A DNA stretch of 7,810 nucleotides, taken from contig JASLXI010000033.1 in NCBI GenBank assembly GCA_030740415.1, forward strand, positions 1 through 7,810. Direction: 5' to 3'. How positions within the stretch are numbered: the stretch's first letter is position 1; the number at the start of each line of letters is the position of its first letter. The stretch comes from Dehalococcoidia bacterium. Its GTDB lineage: Bacteria; Chloroflexota; Dehalococcoidia; UBA2985. Below are positions 1-6,504 of the stretch, piece by piece. The notes under the pieces are model-generated. The model worked only from the letters and a program-made list of their open reading frames with translations. It was not told where the DNA came from and searched no databases. The translations under genes and the position numbers were made by a program.

Positions 1-105
1 ACTACGCCAAACCCATAATCAGACGCAGATCAAAGATTGGGGGATCAACCATATCATCCTCCCCACGCGTGGCGGTATCAAGTGTGCGATTGCTCGGTGC
101 TCAGG
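1..105. other. Left-edge segment with no confident gene
   Basis: No open frame of convincing length is contained here. On the minus strand a GGGGAGG tract (64 to 58) sits 5 nt upstream of an ATG (52 to 50), but that frame reads only 16 codons before TAG (4 to 2) and I do not recognise the peptide. The same GGGGA can pair with TCCCC (minus strand 44 to 40), forming a 5-bp stem that would mask the ribosome-binding tract. A 10-bp palindrome, CCACGCGTGG, lies at 63-72. No terminator with a T tract is visible downstream of the transporter gene that ends at 106. The segment could be the 5' end of a gene outside the window or plain intergenic DNA. Confidence 0.4.
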
Positions 106-798
106 CTATCGCAGGAATGACAGGGGGTTCAGGGAGATTTTGTGGTCGTACACGTCCACGCCCTCGCGGGCCTTCACATGTCCCACAACGGCATAGGTGA
201 TAGGTGTAGCAGCCACCTCATAGAGCACCTTAACGACCCACTGGGTAATCACCAGTTCTGTCAGGTTGCTTCCGGCCAATGTACCCACGAAGGCCACGGT
301 AATGAAAACTACGGAGTCGGCCCCCTGACCAACAATGGTCGAACTAATGGTACGGCTCCATAGCCAACGTCCCTCGGTAGCCACCTTCAGTCTGGAGAGT
401 ATTATTGAGTTGGAGAACTCTCCTACCAGGTATCCGGCAAAGGAGGCCATAAGCAGCCTCGGCGTATATCCAAGGATGGTATTGTATGCATCCTGTTCCT
501 GCCAGAAAGGAGCGGACGGTAGGAGACCACCAATCCAGAATCCCACCACTGCCACAGCGTTACACAGAAAGCCCAACCATATGACCCGTCTGGCAAAGCG
601 GAAACCGTACACCTCCGTGAGAACATCCCCGAGGACGTAAGTAATCGGGAACAAAACGATGGCCGCAGGCAGAATGCGTCCCCAGACCAGGACAAGTTTG
701 ACAGCAATAATGTTCGATGTAATCAGCAGCGTCACAAACAGGGCAGCCAAGACTACAAAGAGACCTGTAACACGTGGTGCTGTGGAGTTATACGACAT
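106..798 (-). CDS. yhhQ: Queuosine precursor transporter, YhhQ/VUT family
   Basis: This 230-residue integral membrane protein matches the YhhQ (vitamin-uptake-like, VUT) family, which imports queuosine precursors such as preQ0/preQ1 for tRNA wobble-base modification. Seen in the sequence: hydrophobic helices at about residues 11-37, 43-60, 70-92, 115-135, 158-176 and 185-206; family blocks YVLGDVLTEVYG (54-65), FAGYLVGEFSNS (120-131), RTISSTIVGQGADS (149-162) and KVLYEVAATPITY (190-202). Length is normal for the family. The frame is open upstream to a TTG at 873, but a promoter (TTGACC-N17-TAGACT, 880 to 852) would start transcription near 845, so the ATG at 798 is the best start, although no strong Shine-Dalgarno precedes it. 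It is divergent from the ABC operon. No queuosine biosynthesis gene is adjacent here, so the exact substrate is inferred from family. Confidence 0.9.
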   Translation of the reverse strand: MSYNSTAPRVTGLFVVLAALFVTLLITSNIIAVKLVLVWGRILPAAIVLFPITYVLGDVLTEVYGFRFARRVIWLGFLCNAVAVVGFWIGGLLPSAPFWQEQDAYNTILGYTPRLLMASFAGYLVGEFSNSIILSRLKVATEGRWLWSRTISSTIVGQGADSVVFITVAFVGTLAGSNLTELVITQWVVKVLYEVAATPITYAVVGHVKAREGVDVYDHKISLNPLSFLR

Positions 799-851
799 AT
801 AGCATTTGACAATTGAGAGGCACTCAATAGAGAGTGCGCTAAATCCAGTCC

Positions 852-880
852 AGTCTAATGTCACCTCTAACAACGGTCAA
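852..880 (-). promoter_or_regulatory. Sigma70-like promoter for the YhhQ-family gene
   Basis: On the minus strand TTGACC (880 to 875) and TAGACT (857 to 852) are separated by exactly 17 nt. This matches five of six bases of the -35 consensus and four of six of the -10. The predicted transcript begins near 845, leaving a leader of about 47 nt before the ATG at 798. Confidence 0.5.
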
Positions 881-900
881 TAGAAGTCTGATGCCATGTC

Positions 901-928
901 TTCACTCCTTCATGAGATCGTGTATACT
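901..928 (+). promoter_or_regulatory. Candidate promoter of the ABC operon, possibly leaderless
   Basis: TTCACT (901-906), a 16-nt spacer and TATACT (923-928) form a moderate sigma70-like promoter. The expected transcription start, about 7 nt after the -10, falls on or next to the ATG at 935. There is no Shine-Dalgarno before 935 or before the alternative ATG at 896, so a leaderless mRNA starting at 935 explains both facts. The -35 match is weak. Confidence 0.4.
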
Positions 929-934
929 TCTCAC

Positions 935-1840
935 ATGCCACCGCTGCTCGAAGCGAAAGGACTAACAAAGCACTACGGAACCACCATTGCACTAGAGTCC
1001 GTTGATTTCCAGATTAATGAGGGGATCACTGGACTATTGGGCCCCAATGGCGCTGGCAAAAGCACAACCATCAAGCTGTTCCTTGGCCTCATAGGACCCA
1101 CGTCCGGTTCTGCTGAGGTGATAGGCCAGAGACCCTATGAGTCTGTAGAAAGCCGGACACGCCTTGGTTATATGCCTGAGCACGACTGTCTGCCCGCCTC
1201 GGTCACCGCCGCGGAGTTCTTAACACATATGGCGCAAGTCAGCGGCATACCACCAGCTTACGCGCGTACTCGTGCCGCAGACATACTGCGGCATGTGGGC
1301 TTGGACGAAGAGCGATACCGCTCCATTGGCGAATATTCCACTGGAATGAAGCAGAGAGTCAAACTGGCACAGGCCCTAGTGCACGACCCCCTCTTGGTGC
1401 TGCTCGATGAGCCCACAGCTGGTCTTGACCCGGGAGGGCGTGAGGACATGCTGGCGTTAGTCAGGCGCACTGGCCATGAGTTTGGCATCAGCATCCTCCT
1501 TTCGTCACACCTGATGGGAGATGTGGAGAGCATTTGCGACCGTATCATTGTCCTCGAAGCAGGTCAGGTCACTGAGGAAGGCGAGGTATCCCAGTTTACC
1601 CAGGAGACCCAGACCATCTACATCGAAGTCGATGATCACCTTGAAGAACTCGTGGAGGCACTGTCTCAGCGGGGCATCTCATCGACGGTAGATGGACTCT
1701 CGGTGGTCGTAGAGCAACAGGGCGAGGAGCAGTACGACGGTATCCGTGATGCCATTGTGGCTGCCGACGCCCGCCTACGACGGCTAGCGCCTCGCCGCCA
1801 CAAGCTGACCGATATATTCAAAAGAGCGCCCAATGAGTGA
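935..1840 (+). CDS. ABC-2 type transporter ATP-binding protein (first of two)
   Basis: This 301-residue protein is the cytoplasmic nucleotide-binding subunit of an ABC exporter of the ABC-2/DrrA-CcmA-like type. Counting from the ATG at 935: Walker A GPNGAGKS (36-43), Q-loop position occupied by Glu82 (GYMPEH), signature YSTGM (134-138), Walker B LLVLLD with catalytic Glu159, D-loop AGLDP (162-166) and H-loop His192. The C-terminal ~90 residues form the poorly conserved extension usual for ABC-2 ATPases. The open frame extends back to an ATG at 896, but family proteins begin near residue 1 as chosen and the promoter -10 at 923-928 lies inside the extension. The gene overlaps the next permease by 8 nt, so the two are translationally coupled. 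The exported substrate cannot be read from sequence. Confidence 0.9.
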   Translation: MPPLLEAKGLTKHYGTTIALESVDFQINEGITGLLGPNGAGKSTTIKLFLGLIGPTSGSAEVIGQRPYESVESRTRLGYMPEHDCLPASVTAAEFLTHMAQVSGIPPAYARTRAADILRHVGLDEERYRSIGEYSTGMKQRVKLAQALVHDPLLVLLDEPTAGLDPGGREDMLALVRRTGHEFGISILLSSHLMGDVESICDRIIVLEAGQVTEEGEVSQFTQETQTIYIEVDDHLEELVEALSQRGISSTVDGLSVVVEQQGEEQYDGIRDAIVAADARLRRLAPRRHKLTDIFKRAPNE

Positions 1841-2801
1841 AGCACATGGCGAGGTATTCGACCTCGGTTATCACCACTATGAAGGACCGCGCGAAGGGCG
1901 CATGCGAGCTCGCAAGGCAGTGTGGATAAACGGCGTCCGCACCGCTCTGGGCATTGGCCGCGGCTTGGGCTCCAAGGCCCTCGCGGCGTTGCTCTTCATA
2001 GCCGTTATGATGCCCGCTGTGGCCATAGGCATAGGCGCCACTACCGCCGGTGACCTCGTGGAATTTCCAGGCCACGATGCATATTACCAGATTATCTCCA
2101 TACTCCTGATTATTTTCTCGGCCATCATTGCACCGGAGCTCCTCTGCCCAGACCGGCGAGATGGGGTCATTAGTTTGTACCTGGTACGACCGCTGACCAC
2201 CACAGACTATGTGGCCGGACGCTGGCTAGCCTTCCTTTCGGTGACCCTTGCTCTGGTCTACCTGGGGCAGGTGGTGTTGTTCATAGGGTTCGTTCTCGCT
2301 GCTGATCAGCCTGGGGATTATATGCGCGACAAATGGCTGGATATCCCACGATTTCTCCTGGCAGGACTCGCGGTGGCCGTCTTCACCACAACAATACCAC
2401 TCGCGGTAACTGCCTTCACCACACGCCGCGCATACGCTGCAGCCTTCGTCATCGGGCTGTTCCTCATCTCCCTACCAGTTGCCGGCATACTTAGCATTTG
2501 TGAGGAAGGATCGGGGGACCAGCAGAGACCGACTGAGGAGAGTGGACCAGGTAGTGCTATGGGAGCCCAGCCAGAGCCATGCAACCCTCCAACGGGAGAG
2601 GCGGCAAAGTGGTTCGCCCTGATTAACCTGGTAGGAGTACCCATACACGTGAACGACCTGATCTTCCCAGAAGAAAACACCTCTGAGTTTGCCACGCTTG
2701 TGTCAGAGTTGCCTTCTATAGTGCCTGTCGCCTGGTACCTGCTCCTTACAACTGGGTCTGGATTTGTCCTCTGGTGGCGATACAGGAGAATAAGCATATG
2801 A
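1833..2801 (+). CDS. ABC-2 type transporter permease (first of two)
   Basis: This 322-residue membrane protein is the presumed partner of the preceding ATPase. The N-terminus carries the cytoplasmic motif LGYHHYEGPREGR (11-23), common in one group of ABC-2 permeases. Six hydrophobic segments fall at about 48-70, 83-104, 131-156, 172-197, 199-223 and 295-315. The stretch PDRRDGVISLYLVRPLTTTDY (106-126, shown in part by its key residues D110, G111, L115, R119 and P120) corresponds to the conserved cytoplasmic coupling region after helix 2, also seen in the second permease. A hydrophilic loop of about 70 residues (224-292), rich in Gly, Ser, Pro and Glu and containing Cys250, precedes the last helix. 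The start ATG overlaps the upstream stop by 8 nt and the stop TGA overlaps the next ATG as ATGA. Confidence 0.88.
   Translation: MSEAHGEVFDLGYHHYEGPREGRMRARKAVWINGVRTALGIGRGLGSKALAALLFIAVMMPAVAIGIGATTAGDLVEFPGHDAYYQIISILLIIFSAIIAPELLCPDRRDGVISLYLVRPLTTTDYVAGRWLAFLSVTLALVYLGQVVLFIGFVLAADQPGDYMRDKWLDIPRFLLAGLAVAVFTTTIPLAVTAFTTRRAYAAAFVIGLFLISLPVAGILSICEEGSGDQQRPTEESGPGSAMGAQPEPCNPPTGEAAKWFALINLVGVPIHVNDLIFPEENTSEFATLVSELPSIVPVAWYLLLTTGSGFVLWWRYRRISI
2784..2789 (+). promoter_or_regulatory. Ribosome-binding site deciding the second ATPase start
   Basis: AGGAGA lies 8 nt before the ATG at 2798 and 11 nt before an adjacent ATG at 2801. It supports 2798, which forms an ATGA overlap with the permease stop, over the upstream GTG at 2774. 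Confidence 0.6.
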
Positions 2802-3751
2802 TGCCATACAGTCACGGCCCAGAGACCATCGCAATGAAGCCGCCCATAGACGTCCGCAGTGTCTCCAAGTGGTTCGGCAACGTTGTGGCCGTGAATGACG
2901 TTTCACTACAGGTCAACTCAGGTATCACCGGGCTCCTGGGGCCCAACGGTGCCGGGAAGACCACCCTCCTGCATATGATTACGGGACTAACAAAACCCTC
3001 CGAAGGAGAGGTAAAACTCATCGGGGAACCTGTGAGGGACAATCCCCAGCTATATCAGAGGGTCGGTTTTATGTCGGAGCACGAGTCGGTGTATGGTTTC
3101 CTAACCGGTCGAGAGTTTGTGAGCCTGGCCGCGAGACTGTACGGATTAGAGCCTCTGTCGCCTCCAGTGGACCGGGCCATAGGACTGGTGGGGCTAACGG
3201 ACGTGCAGGGCAGAACACTGTCCACTTACTCCCGAGGGATGCGGCAGCGGATGCGGTTGGCTGCAACTCTGGTCCACGATCCGGAGGTACTACTGCTGGA
3301 TGAACCTCTCAATGGCACTGACCCCCGCCAGCGCGTCGAATTCCAGAACCTTATGCGAAATCTTGCTATCGAGGGACGTACGATACTGATCTCCTCGCAC
3401 ATCTTAGAAGAGGTGGAGATGCTGGCTGGAAGTATACTGCTGATGGTCAGCGGCAAGCTGGCCGCAGCAGGAGACTTCCACGCTATCCGTGCCAAGCTAG
3501 ACGAGAGACCCTATAAGCTCCGCATCGTCGCCAGCAACCCACGTGGTATGGCTGCGGCCCTGGTTCGGTTGGACGCGGTGGATTCGGTATCCGTAGACTC
3601 CGAGGGGGCCCTGGAAGTCCTGAGCCGCAACGTATCCGCTCTCCAGCGATCAGTCCCTCACCTGGCCCAAGAGCAAGGGATACGCCTCTTGAGAGTTGAG
3701 CCTCTGGATGAGTCCCTGGAGAGCGTCTTCAGCTATTTGGTGGATCGTTGA
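2798..3751 (+). CDS. ABC-2 type transporter ATP-binding protein (second of two)
   Basis: This 317-residue nucleotide-binding subunit is a paralogue of the first ATPase; both share the run GITGLLGPNGAGK. Counting from 2798: Walker A GPNGAGKT (48-55), Q-loop position Glu94 (GFMSEH), signature YSRGM (144-148), Walker B EVLLLD with Glu169, D-loop NGTDP (172-176) and H-loop His201. All catalytic residues needed for ATP hydrolysis are present; the Q-to-E substitution is shared with the first ATPase. ATG 2798 is chosen for its Shine-Dalgarno and ATGA coupling. An internal ATG at 2834 (MKPPIDV) matches the usual family N-terminus but has no good ribosome-binding site. The stop at 3749-3751 abuts the next start with no gap. 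It probably heterodimerises with the first ATPase or serves the second permease. Confidence 0.9.
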   Translation: MMPYSHGPETIAMKPPIDVRSVSKWFGNVVAVNDVSLQVNSGITGLLGPNGAGKTTLLHMITGLTKPSEGEVKLIGEPVRDNPQLYQRVGFMSEHESVYGFLTGREFVSLAARLYGLEPLSPPVDRAIGLVGLTDVQGRTLSTYSRGMRQRMRLAATLVHDPEVLLLDEPLNGTDPRQRVEFQNLMRNLAIEGRTILISSHILEEVEMLAGSILLMVSGKLAAAGDFHAIRAKLDERPYKLRIVASNPRGMAAALVRLDAVDSVSVDSEGALEVLSRNVSALQRSVPHLAQEQGIRLLRVEPLDESLESVFSYLVDR

Positions 3752-4516
3752 ATGGGAACAATGTTCAGGATCTCCATGCGTCAGCTAGCCATCCGCTCTA
3801 AGCTCATACTCATCCTGATCCTGGCATTATTGCCGATAGGGCTGTCCGCTCTCGTCTCCGCTACTTTGAGCTATGATGTCGAAGATGCGGCCTCTAATCA
3901 TGGGTTCATCAACACCCTGCTGGATGGCCTGCTCATTGCAGGGATACTGCCTATTGTTACGATGGTGCTGGCAACGTCGTCCTTTGGCAATGAGCTGGAG
4001 GACCGTACTCTGAGCTATCTGGTATTGAAGCCAGTACCTCGGTGGCTTATCGTATTGCCAAAGCTGATGGCATCCATCGTTGTCGGCAGCATAGCCTTGA
4101 TAGTCAGTGGGGCCGTGGCAACGCTATTGGGTGGCAGCAGCATAGGTGCGGTGCTGGTGGTGCTGGACGGTAGCCTTCAGGCTACTCTGGCCGTGGGAGT
4201 GGCCGTCTTCGTTGGTGTGGTCACATATGCTGCCATCTTCACTTGGGCGGGCCTTGTGACCTCACGAGCCATCGCCTTCGCGCTCATCTACGTCTTCCTA
4301 TGGGAAGGGTTGATCAGCTCTTTTCTCGGAGGCGTCCGTTATCTCAGCGTGCGGGGCTACAGCTTGGCCATACTACACGGTTTGGACGACACGAGCTTCG
4401 AGCCTTTAAGTGAAAGGGTTATCGAGTTTCCCGCCGCGGTGGTGGGTGCAGCCGTCACGACTGCTGTGTTCTTCTGGCTGACGGTCCGCCGCCTACGCCA
4501 AATGGATGTGCCTTAG
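3752..4516 (+). CDS. ABC-2 type transporter permease (second of two)
   Basis: This 254-residue membrane protein closes the operon. Hydrophobic segments occur at about 18-40, 56-78, 105-128, 142-168, 172-192 and 227-245, the six-helix pattern of ABC-2 permeases. The cytoplasmic stretch FGNELEDRTLSYLVLKPVPR (78-97) is the characteristic coupling region of this family and aligns with the equivalent region of the first permease, so the two permeases are distant paralogues. It begins immediately after the preceding stop (TGA then ATG), so translation is coupled; a second ATG at 3761 is a possible alternative. It lacks the long extracytoplasmic loop of the first permease. No T-tract terminator is visible after the TAG at 4514-4516. 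Substrate unknown. Confidence 0.88.
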   Translation: MGTMFRISMRQLAIRSKLILILILALLPIGLSALVSATLSYDVEDAASNHGFINTLLDGLLIAGILPIVTMVLATSSFGNELEDRTLSYLVLKPVPRWLIVLPKLMASIVVGSIALIVSGAVATLLGGSSIGAVLVVLDGSLQATLAVGVAVFVGVVTYAAIFTWAGLVTSRAIAFALIYVFLWEGLISSFLGGVRYLSVRGYSLAILHGLDDTSFEPLSERVIEFPAAVVGAAVTTAVFFWLTVRRLRQMDVP

Positions 4517-4527
4517 CTCTCCCATGA

Positions 4528-4557
4528 TTGTCCATCGCTCATAGAAGCTGCTACTAT
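4528..4557 (+). promoter_or_regulatory. Candidate promoter for the Rdx-family gene
   Basis: TTGTCC (4528-4533), an 18-nt spacer and TACTAT (4552-4557) give a modest sigma70-like match, four of six at each box. The predicted start near 4564 is about 25 nt before the ATG at 4589. Read-through from the ABC operon is an alternative. Confidence 0.35.
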
Positions 4558-4622
4558 CGGGGTATTCAAGAGTTCTGTATGGATAGACATGATATCTAAG
4601 TCCCTCGTAGAGATAGAGTACT

Positions 4623-4643
4623 GCACTCAGTGTCGCTGAGTGC
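4623..4643 (+). repeat. Perfect 8-bp inverted repeat containing the in-frame TGA
   Basis: GCACTCAG (4623-4630) and CTGAGTGC (4636-4643) are exact reverse complements around a 5-nt loop, TGTCG. The hairpin covers the codons for the CxxC motif and the TGA, which lies in the 3' arm. It is upstream of and around the TGA rather than after it, so it is not placed like a bacterial SECIS element. Confidence 0.7.
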
Positions 4644-4853
4644 TTAGGGCTACGTGGGTCGCGCAGGAACTGCTAAACACCTTCCATATGGAGATTGGAG
4701 AGATCACTCTCATACCCTCCAATGACAGCATATTCGAGATACGTGCAAACGATCAACCGGCGTGGTCACTCAAGGGCAAAGAGCGGTTCCCCGAGCCAAA
4801 GGAGATCAAGCAACGTGTACGCGACGAGGTAGCTCCTGGACGGTCACTCAGCC

Positions 4854-4882
4854 ACGCCGCCAGACAGATAATCTGGCGGCGT
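4854..4882. terminator. Hairpin between convergent genes, possible bidirectional terminator
   Basis: ACGCCGCCAGA (4854-4864) and TCTGGCGGCGT (4872-4882) form a perfect 11-bp GC-rich stem with a 7-nt loop. It lies just past the amidase stop codon on the minus strand and at the expected end of the Rdx-family frame on the plus strand. Neither side has a T tract, so classic intrinsic termination is not assured; it may instead block transcription or stabilise mRNA 3' ends. Confidence 0.55.
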
Positions 4883-6294
4883 CACACCTCCAGACGGCGA
4901 AGGTGCCAGTCTGTGGACTCCTGATAGGCGTGGGCCGCGCGCAGCAGAAGGCTTTCCGAGAAGGGTTTGCCCACTAGCTGCAAACCAACGGGTAGGCCAC
5001 CCTTCGTGAACCCACAGGGCACTGAGATAGCCGGCAGTCCCACTGTGCTGAAGACGCGTGTGATACGCAATAAGGCTTCCCTGATAGGGACATCCTGCCC
5101 TTGCATCGTCGCCCGCTCCTGCCCGATCTCGGGCGCGGCAATGGCAGTGGTCGGTGTGGCCAGGAGGTCCGCATCCTCCATTGCCTTCAACAACCCTTCC
5201 TTCAGCTTGGCCCGCACCTGCTGTGCGTGGAGATACGCCTCGGCAGGGATGAACAGCCCGCTTTCGATGCGACGCCGTATCGCCGGATCGAAGTGCTGGC
5301 CCAGAGCCAGTACACGCGAGCGGTGAATGGTAGCGGCTTCCGATGTCTGCACGACGCTGCCCGCCGCGTTGATCAGACCCATGTCCGGAAAAGAGGTCTC
5401 TCGGATCAACGACCCCAACGATTCCAATTGCACCGTGGCACCTCGAAACGCTTCCTCTACCTCGGGAGCCACCACCTCCCAAATAAAGTCCTGGGGTATG
5501 CCGATCCGTATCCTCCGAATATCTCTACCCAACTCTTCTAGATAGTCCTGAGGTGCTATCTGAACAGAGTCCGGGTCTCTGGAGTCATAGCCGGCCAGCA
5601 TATTCAGGGCCAGAGCCGCGTCCCGCACGGTTCGGGTCATGGGCCCAACGTGGTCCATGGACCAGGACAACGGCGTGACGCCATACCTGCTGATGAGGCC
5701 AAAAGTTGGCTTAAGGCCAGTGATACCACACAGTGCCGCGGGCACACGCACCGACCCCCCGGTGTCCGTCCCCATGGCAATGGGGACCTGGCCACTGGCC
5801 ACCGCGGCTCCAGGGCCGCTGCTGGAACCCCCAGCCATCCGCGCCAGATCCCACGGATTGCGAGCAGGACCATAGTACCGATTAAGGCTGGTGCCATCGA
5901 AGGCGAACTCCGTCATGTGGAGCTTTCCAATGCAGTAGGCTCCAGCAACCTTCATTTGTGAGGCCACAGCCGAGTCCGCGGTGGGCACAAATTCACTGTC
6001 TATCAACGAGCCAGAGGTGGTGCGAATGTCCTTGGTCCAAAACAAGTCTTTGAGACCCACTGGAATGCCGTGAAACGGCCCCCGATAGTTGCCCCCTAGA
6101 ATCTCCTTCTGAGCTTCTCTGGCCTCCCGTAAGGCGTGCTCATCCAGTCTGGTAATAAAGGCGTTGAGTTGCGGTTCCAGGGCATCAATGCGGCATATAT
6201 AGGCCTCCGCCACCTCTACCGGAGAGATGTCCCGGCGTTGAATGTGTTGGCCCAACTGGGACACAGTAAGCTGAGTCAGGTCCTCGTTTGACAC
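4882..6294 (-). CDS. Amidase-signature family hydrolase (GatA-like)
   Basis: This 470-residue cytoplasmic enzyme belongs to the amidase-signature family, which hydrolyses amide bonds through a Lys-cis-Ser-Ser triad. The triad is visible: Lys82 in GIPVGLKD, Ser157 in the GGSSSG loop (155-160) and Ser181 in GTDTGGSVRVP (175-185). Length matches GatA and related amidases. The GatA-typical segment with a glutamine-binding Asp before the NLAGLP block is replaced by RITRVFSTVGLP (410-421), so it is probably not a tRNA-dependent glutamine amidase; the substrate is unknown. The GTG start follows the stop of the small GatC-like gene by 2 nt with no clear Shine-Dalgarno, so coupling is likely. No GatB gene is present in the window. 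The gene ends against a hairpin shared with the convergent Rdx-family frame. Confidence 0.9.
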   Translation of the reverse strand: MSNEDLTQLTVSQLGQHIQRRDISPVEVAEAYICRIDALEPQLNAFITRLDEHALREAREAQKEILGGNYRGPFHGIPVGLKDLFWTKDIRTTSGSLIDSEFVPTADSAVASQMKVAGAYCIGKLHMTEFAFDGTSLNRYYGPARNPWDLARMAGGSSSGPGAAVASGQVPIAMGTDTGGSVRVPAALCGITGLKPTFGLISRYGVTPLSWSMDHVGPMTRTVRDAALALNMLAGYDSRDPDSVQIAPQDYLEELGRDIRRIRIGIPQDFIWEVVAPEVEEAFRGATVQLESLGSLIRETSFPDMGLINAAGSVVQTSEAATIHRSRVLALGQHFDPAIRRRIESGLFIPAEAYLHAQQVRAKLKEGLLKAMEDADLLATPTTAIAAPEIGQERATMQGQDVPIREALLRITRVFSTVGLPAISVPCGFTKGGLPVGLQLVGKPFSESLLLRAAHAYQESTDWHLRRLEV

Positions 6295-6296
6295 GT

Positions 6297-6503
6297 CTAT
6301 TCTTGTGCTAGGGTATCCCCGGGAATGAAGCCACAGCTTGGCTGAATGCCCGAGGTGTCCACTTGATCGAGCAGCTTCATACGCCGAAACATGGCCTGCA
6401 CCTCTGGGAATAGCTCCTTGAGATGTACTGTGTCCATCTCAAACCCCTGCTGCTGCGCCAGGGTTATGAACACCTCGTAAGTCAGATTGGGTCTTTCAGT
6501 CAC
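6297..6503 (-). CDS. Small GatC/AtzG-like amidase partner
   Basis: This 68-residue protein (MTERPNLTYEVFITLAQQQ at the N-terminus) resembles short GatC/AtzG-type subunits, which wrap around an amidase-signature partner and stabilise it. Support comes from its size, the helical region around HLKELFPEVQAMFRRMKLLD, the C-terminal extended tail with Pro and Gly residues, and its position directly upstream of the amidase. The open frame extends to a TTG at 6530, but AGGAG (minus strand 6514 to 6510) lies 6 nt before the GTG at 6503, and that GTG begins 1 nt after the stop of the upstream gene, so 6503 is the likely start. It is shorter than typical GatC. I am confident it is coding and moderately confident in the family. 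Confidence 0.72.
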   Translation of the reverse strand: MTERPNLTYEVFITLAQQQGFEMDTVHLKELFPEVQAMFRRMKLLDQVDTSGIQPSCGFIPGDTLAQE

Positions 6504-6504
6504 G

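Larger units (their letters stand above)
4589..4924 (+). pseudogene. SelT/SelW/SelH (Rdx)-family protein interrupted by in-frame TGA
   Basis: Reading from ATG 4589 gives MISKSLVEIEYCTQCR, then TGA (4637-4639), then VLRATWVAQELLNTF and the rest of a recognisable Rdx domain (WSLKGKERFPEPKEIKQRV, APGRSLSH). The family is a thioredoxin-fold redox protein of about 95 residues with a CxxC or CxxU motif near the N-terminus. Here both cysteines (C12, C15) are intact and the TGA falls two codons later, where bacterial members, from memory, have Trp followed by Leu. The frame after the TGA is open and well conserved, so the break is recent, is read through, or is a sequence error. The usual stop after the GxxLxH end is also missing: the frame runs about 22 codons further, through a hairpin and antisense into the amidase 3' end, to TGA 4922-4924. 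An annotation starting at GTG 4640 would miss the redox motif. No strong Shine-Dalgarno precedes 4589. Confidence 0.75.

Noticed and set aside
806..833. Plus-strand promoter with TTGACA at 806-811
   Set aside because: The -35 is perfect but no acceptable -10 lies 16-18 nt downstream (best is TAGAGA).
799..873. N-terminal extension of the YhhQ-family gene from TTG 873
   Set aside because: It would start upstream of the predicted transcription start near 845, and the extra residues do not look like the family N-terminus.
4640..4702. SECIS element after the TGA at 4637-4639
   Set aside because: Only a 4-bp GCAG/CTGC stem with a 3-nt loop (about 4662-4672) is visible; too weak, and the replaced residue is Trp rather than Cys.
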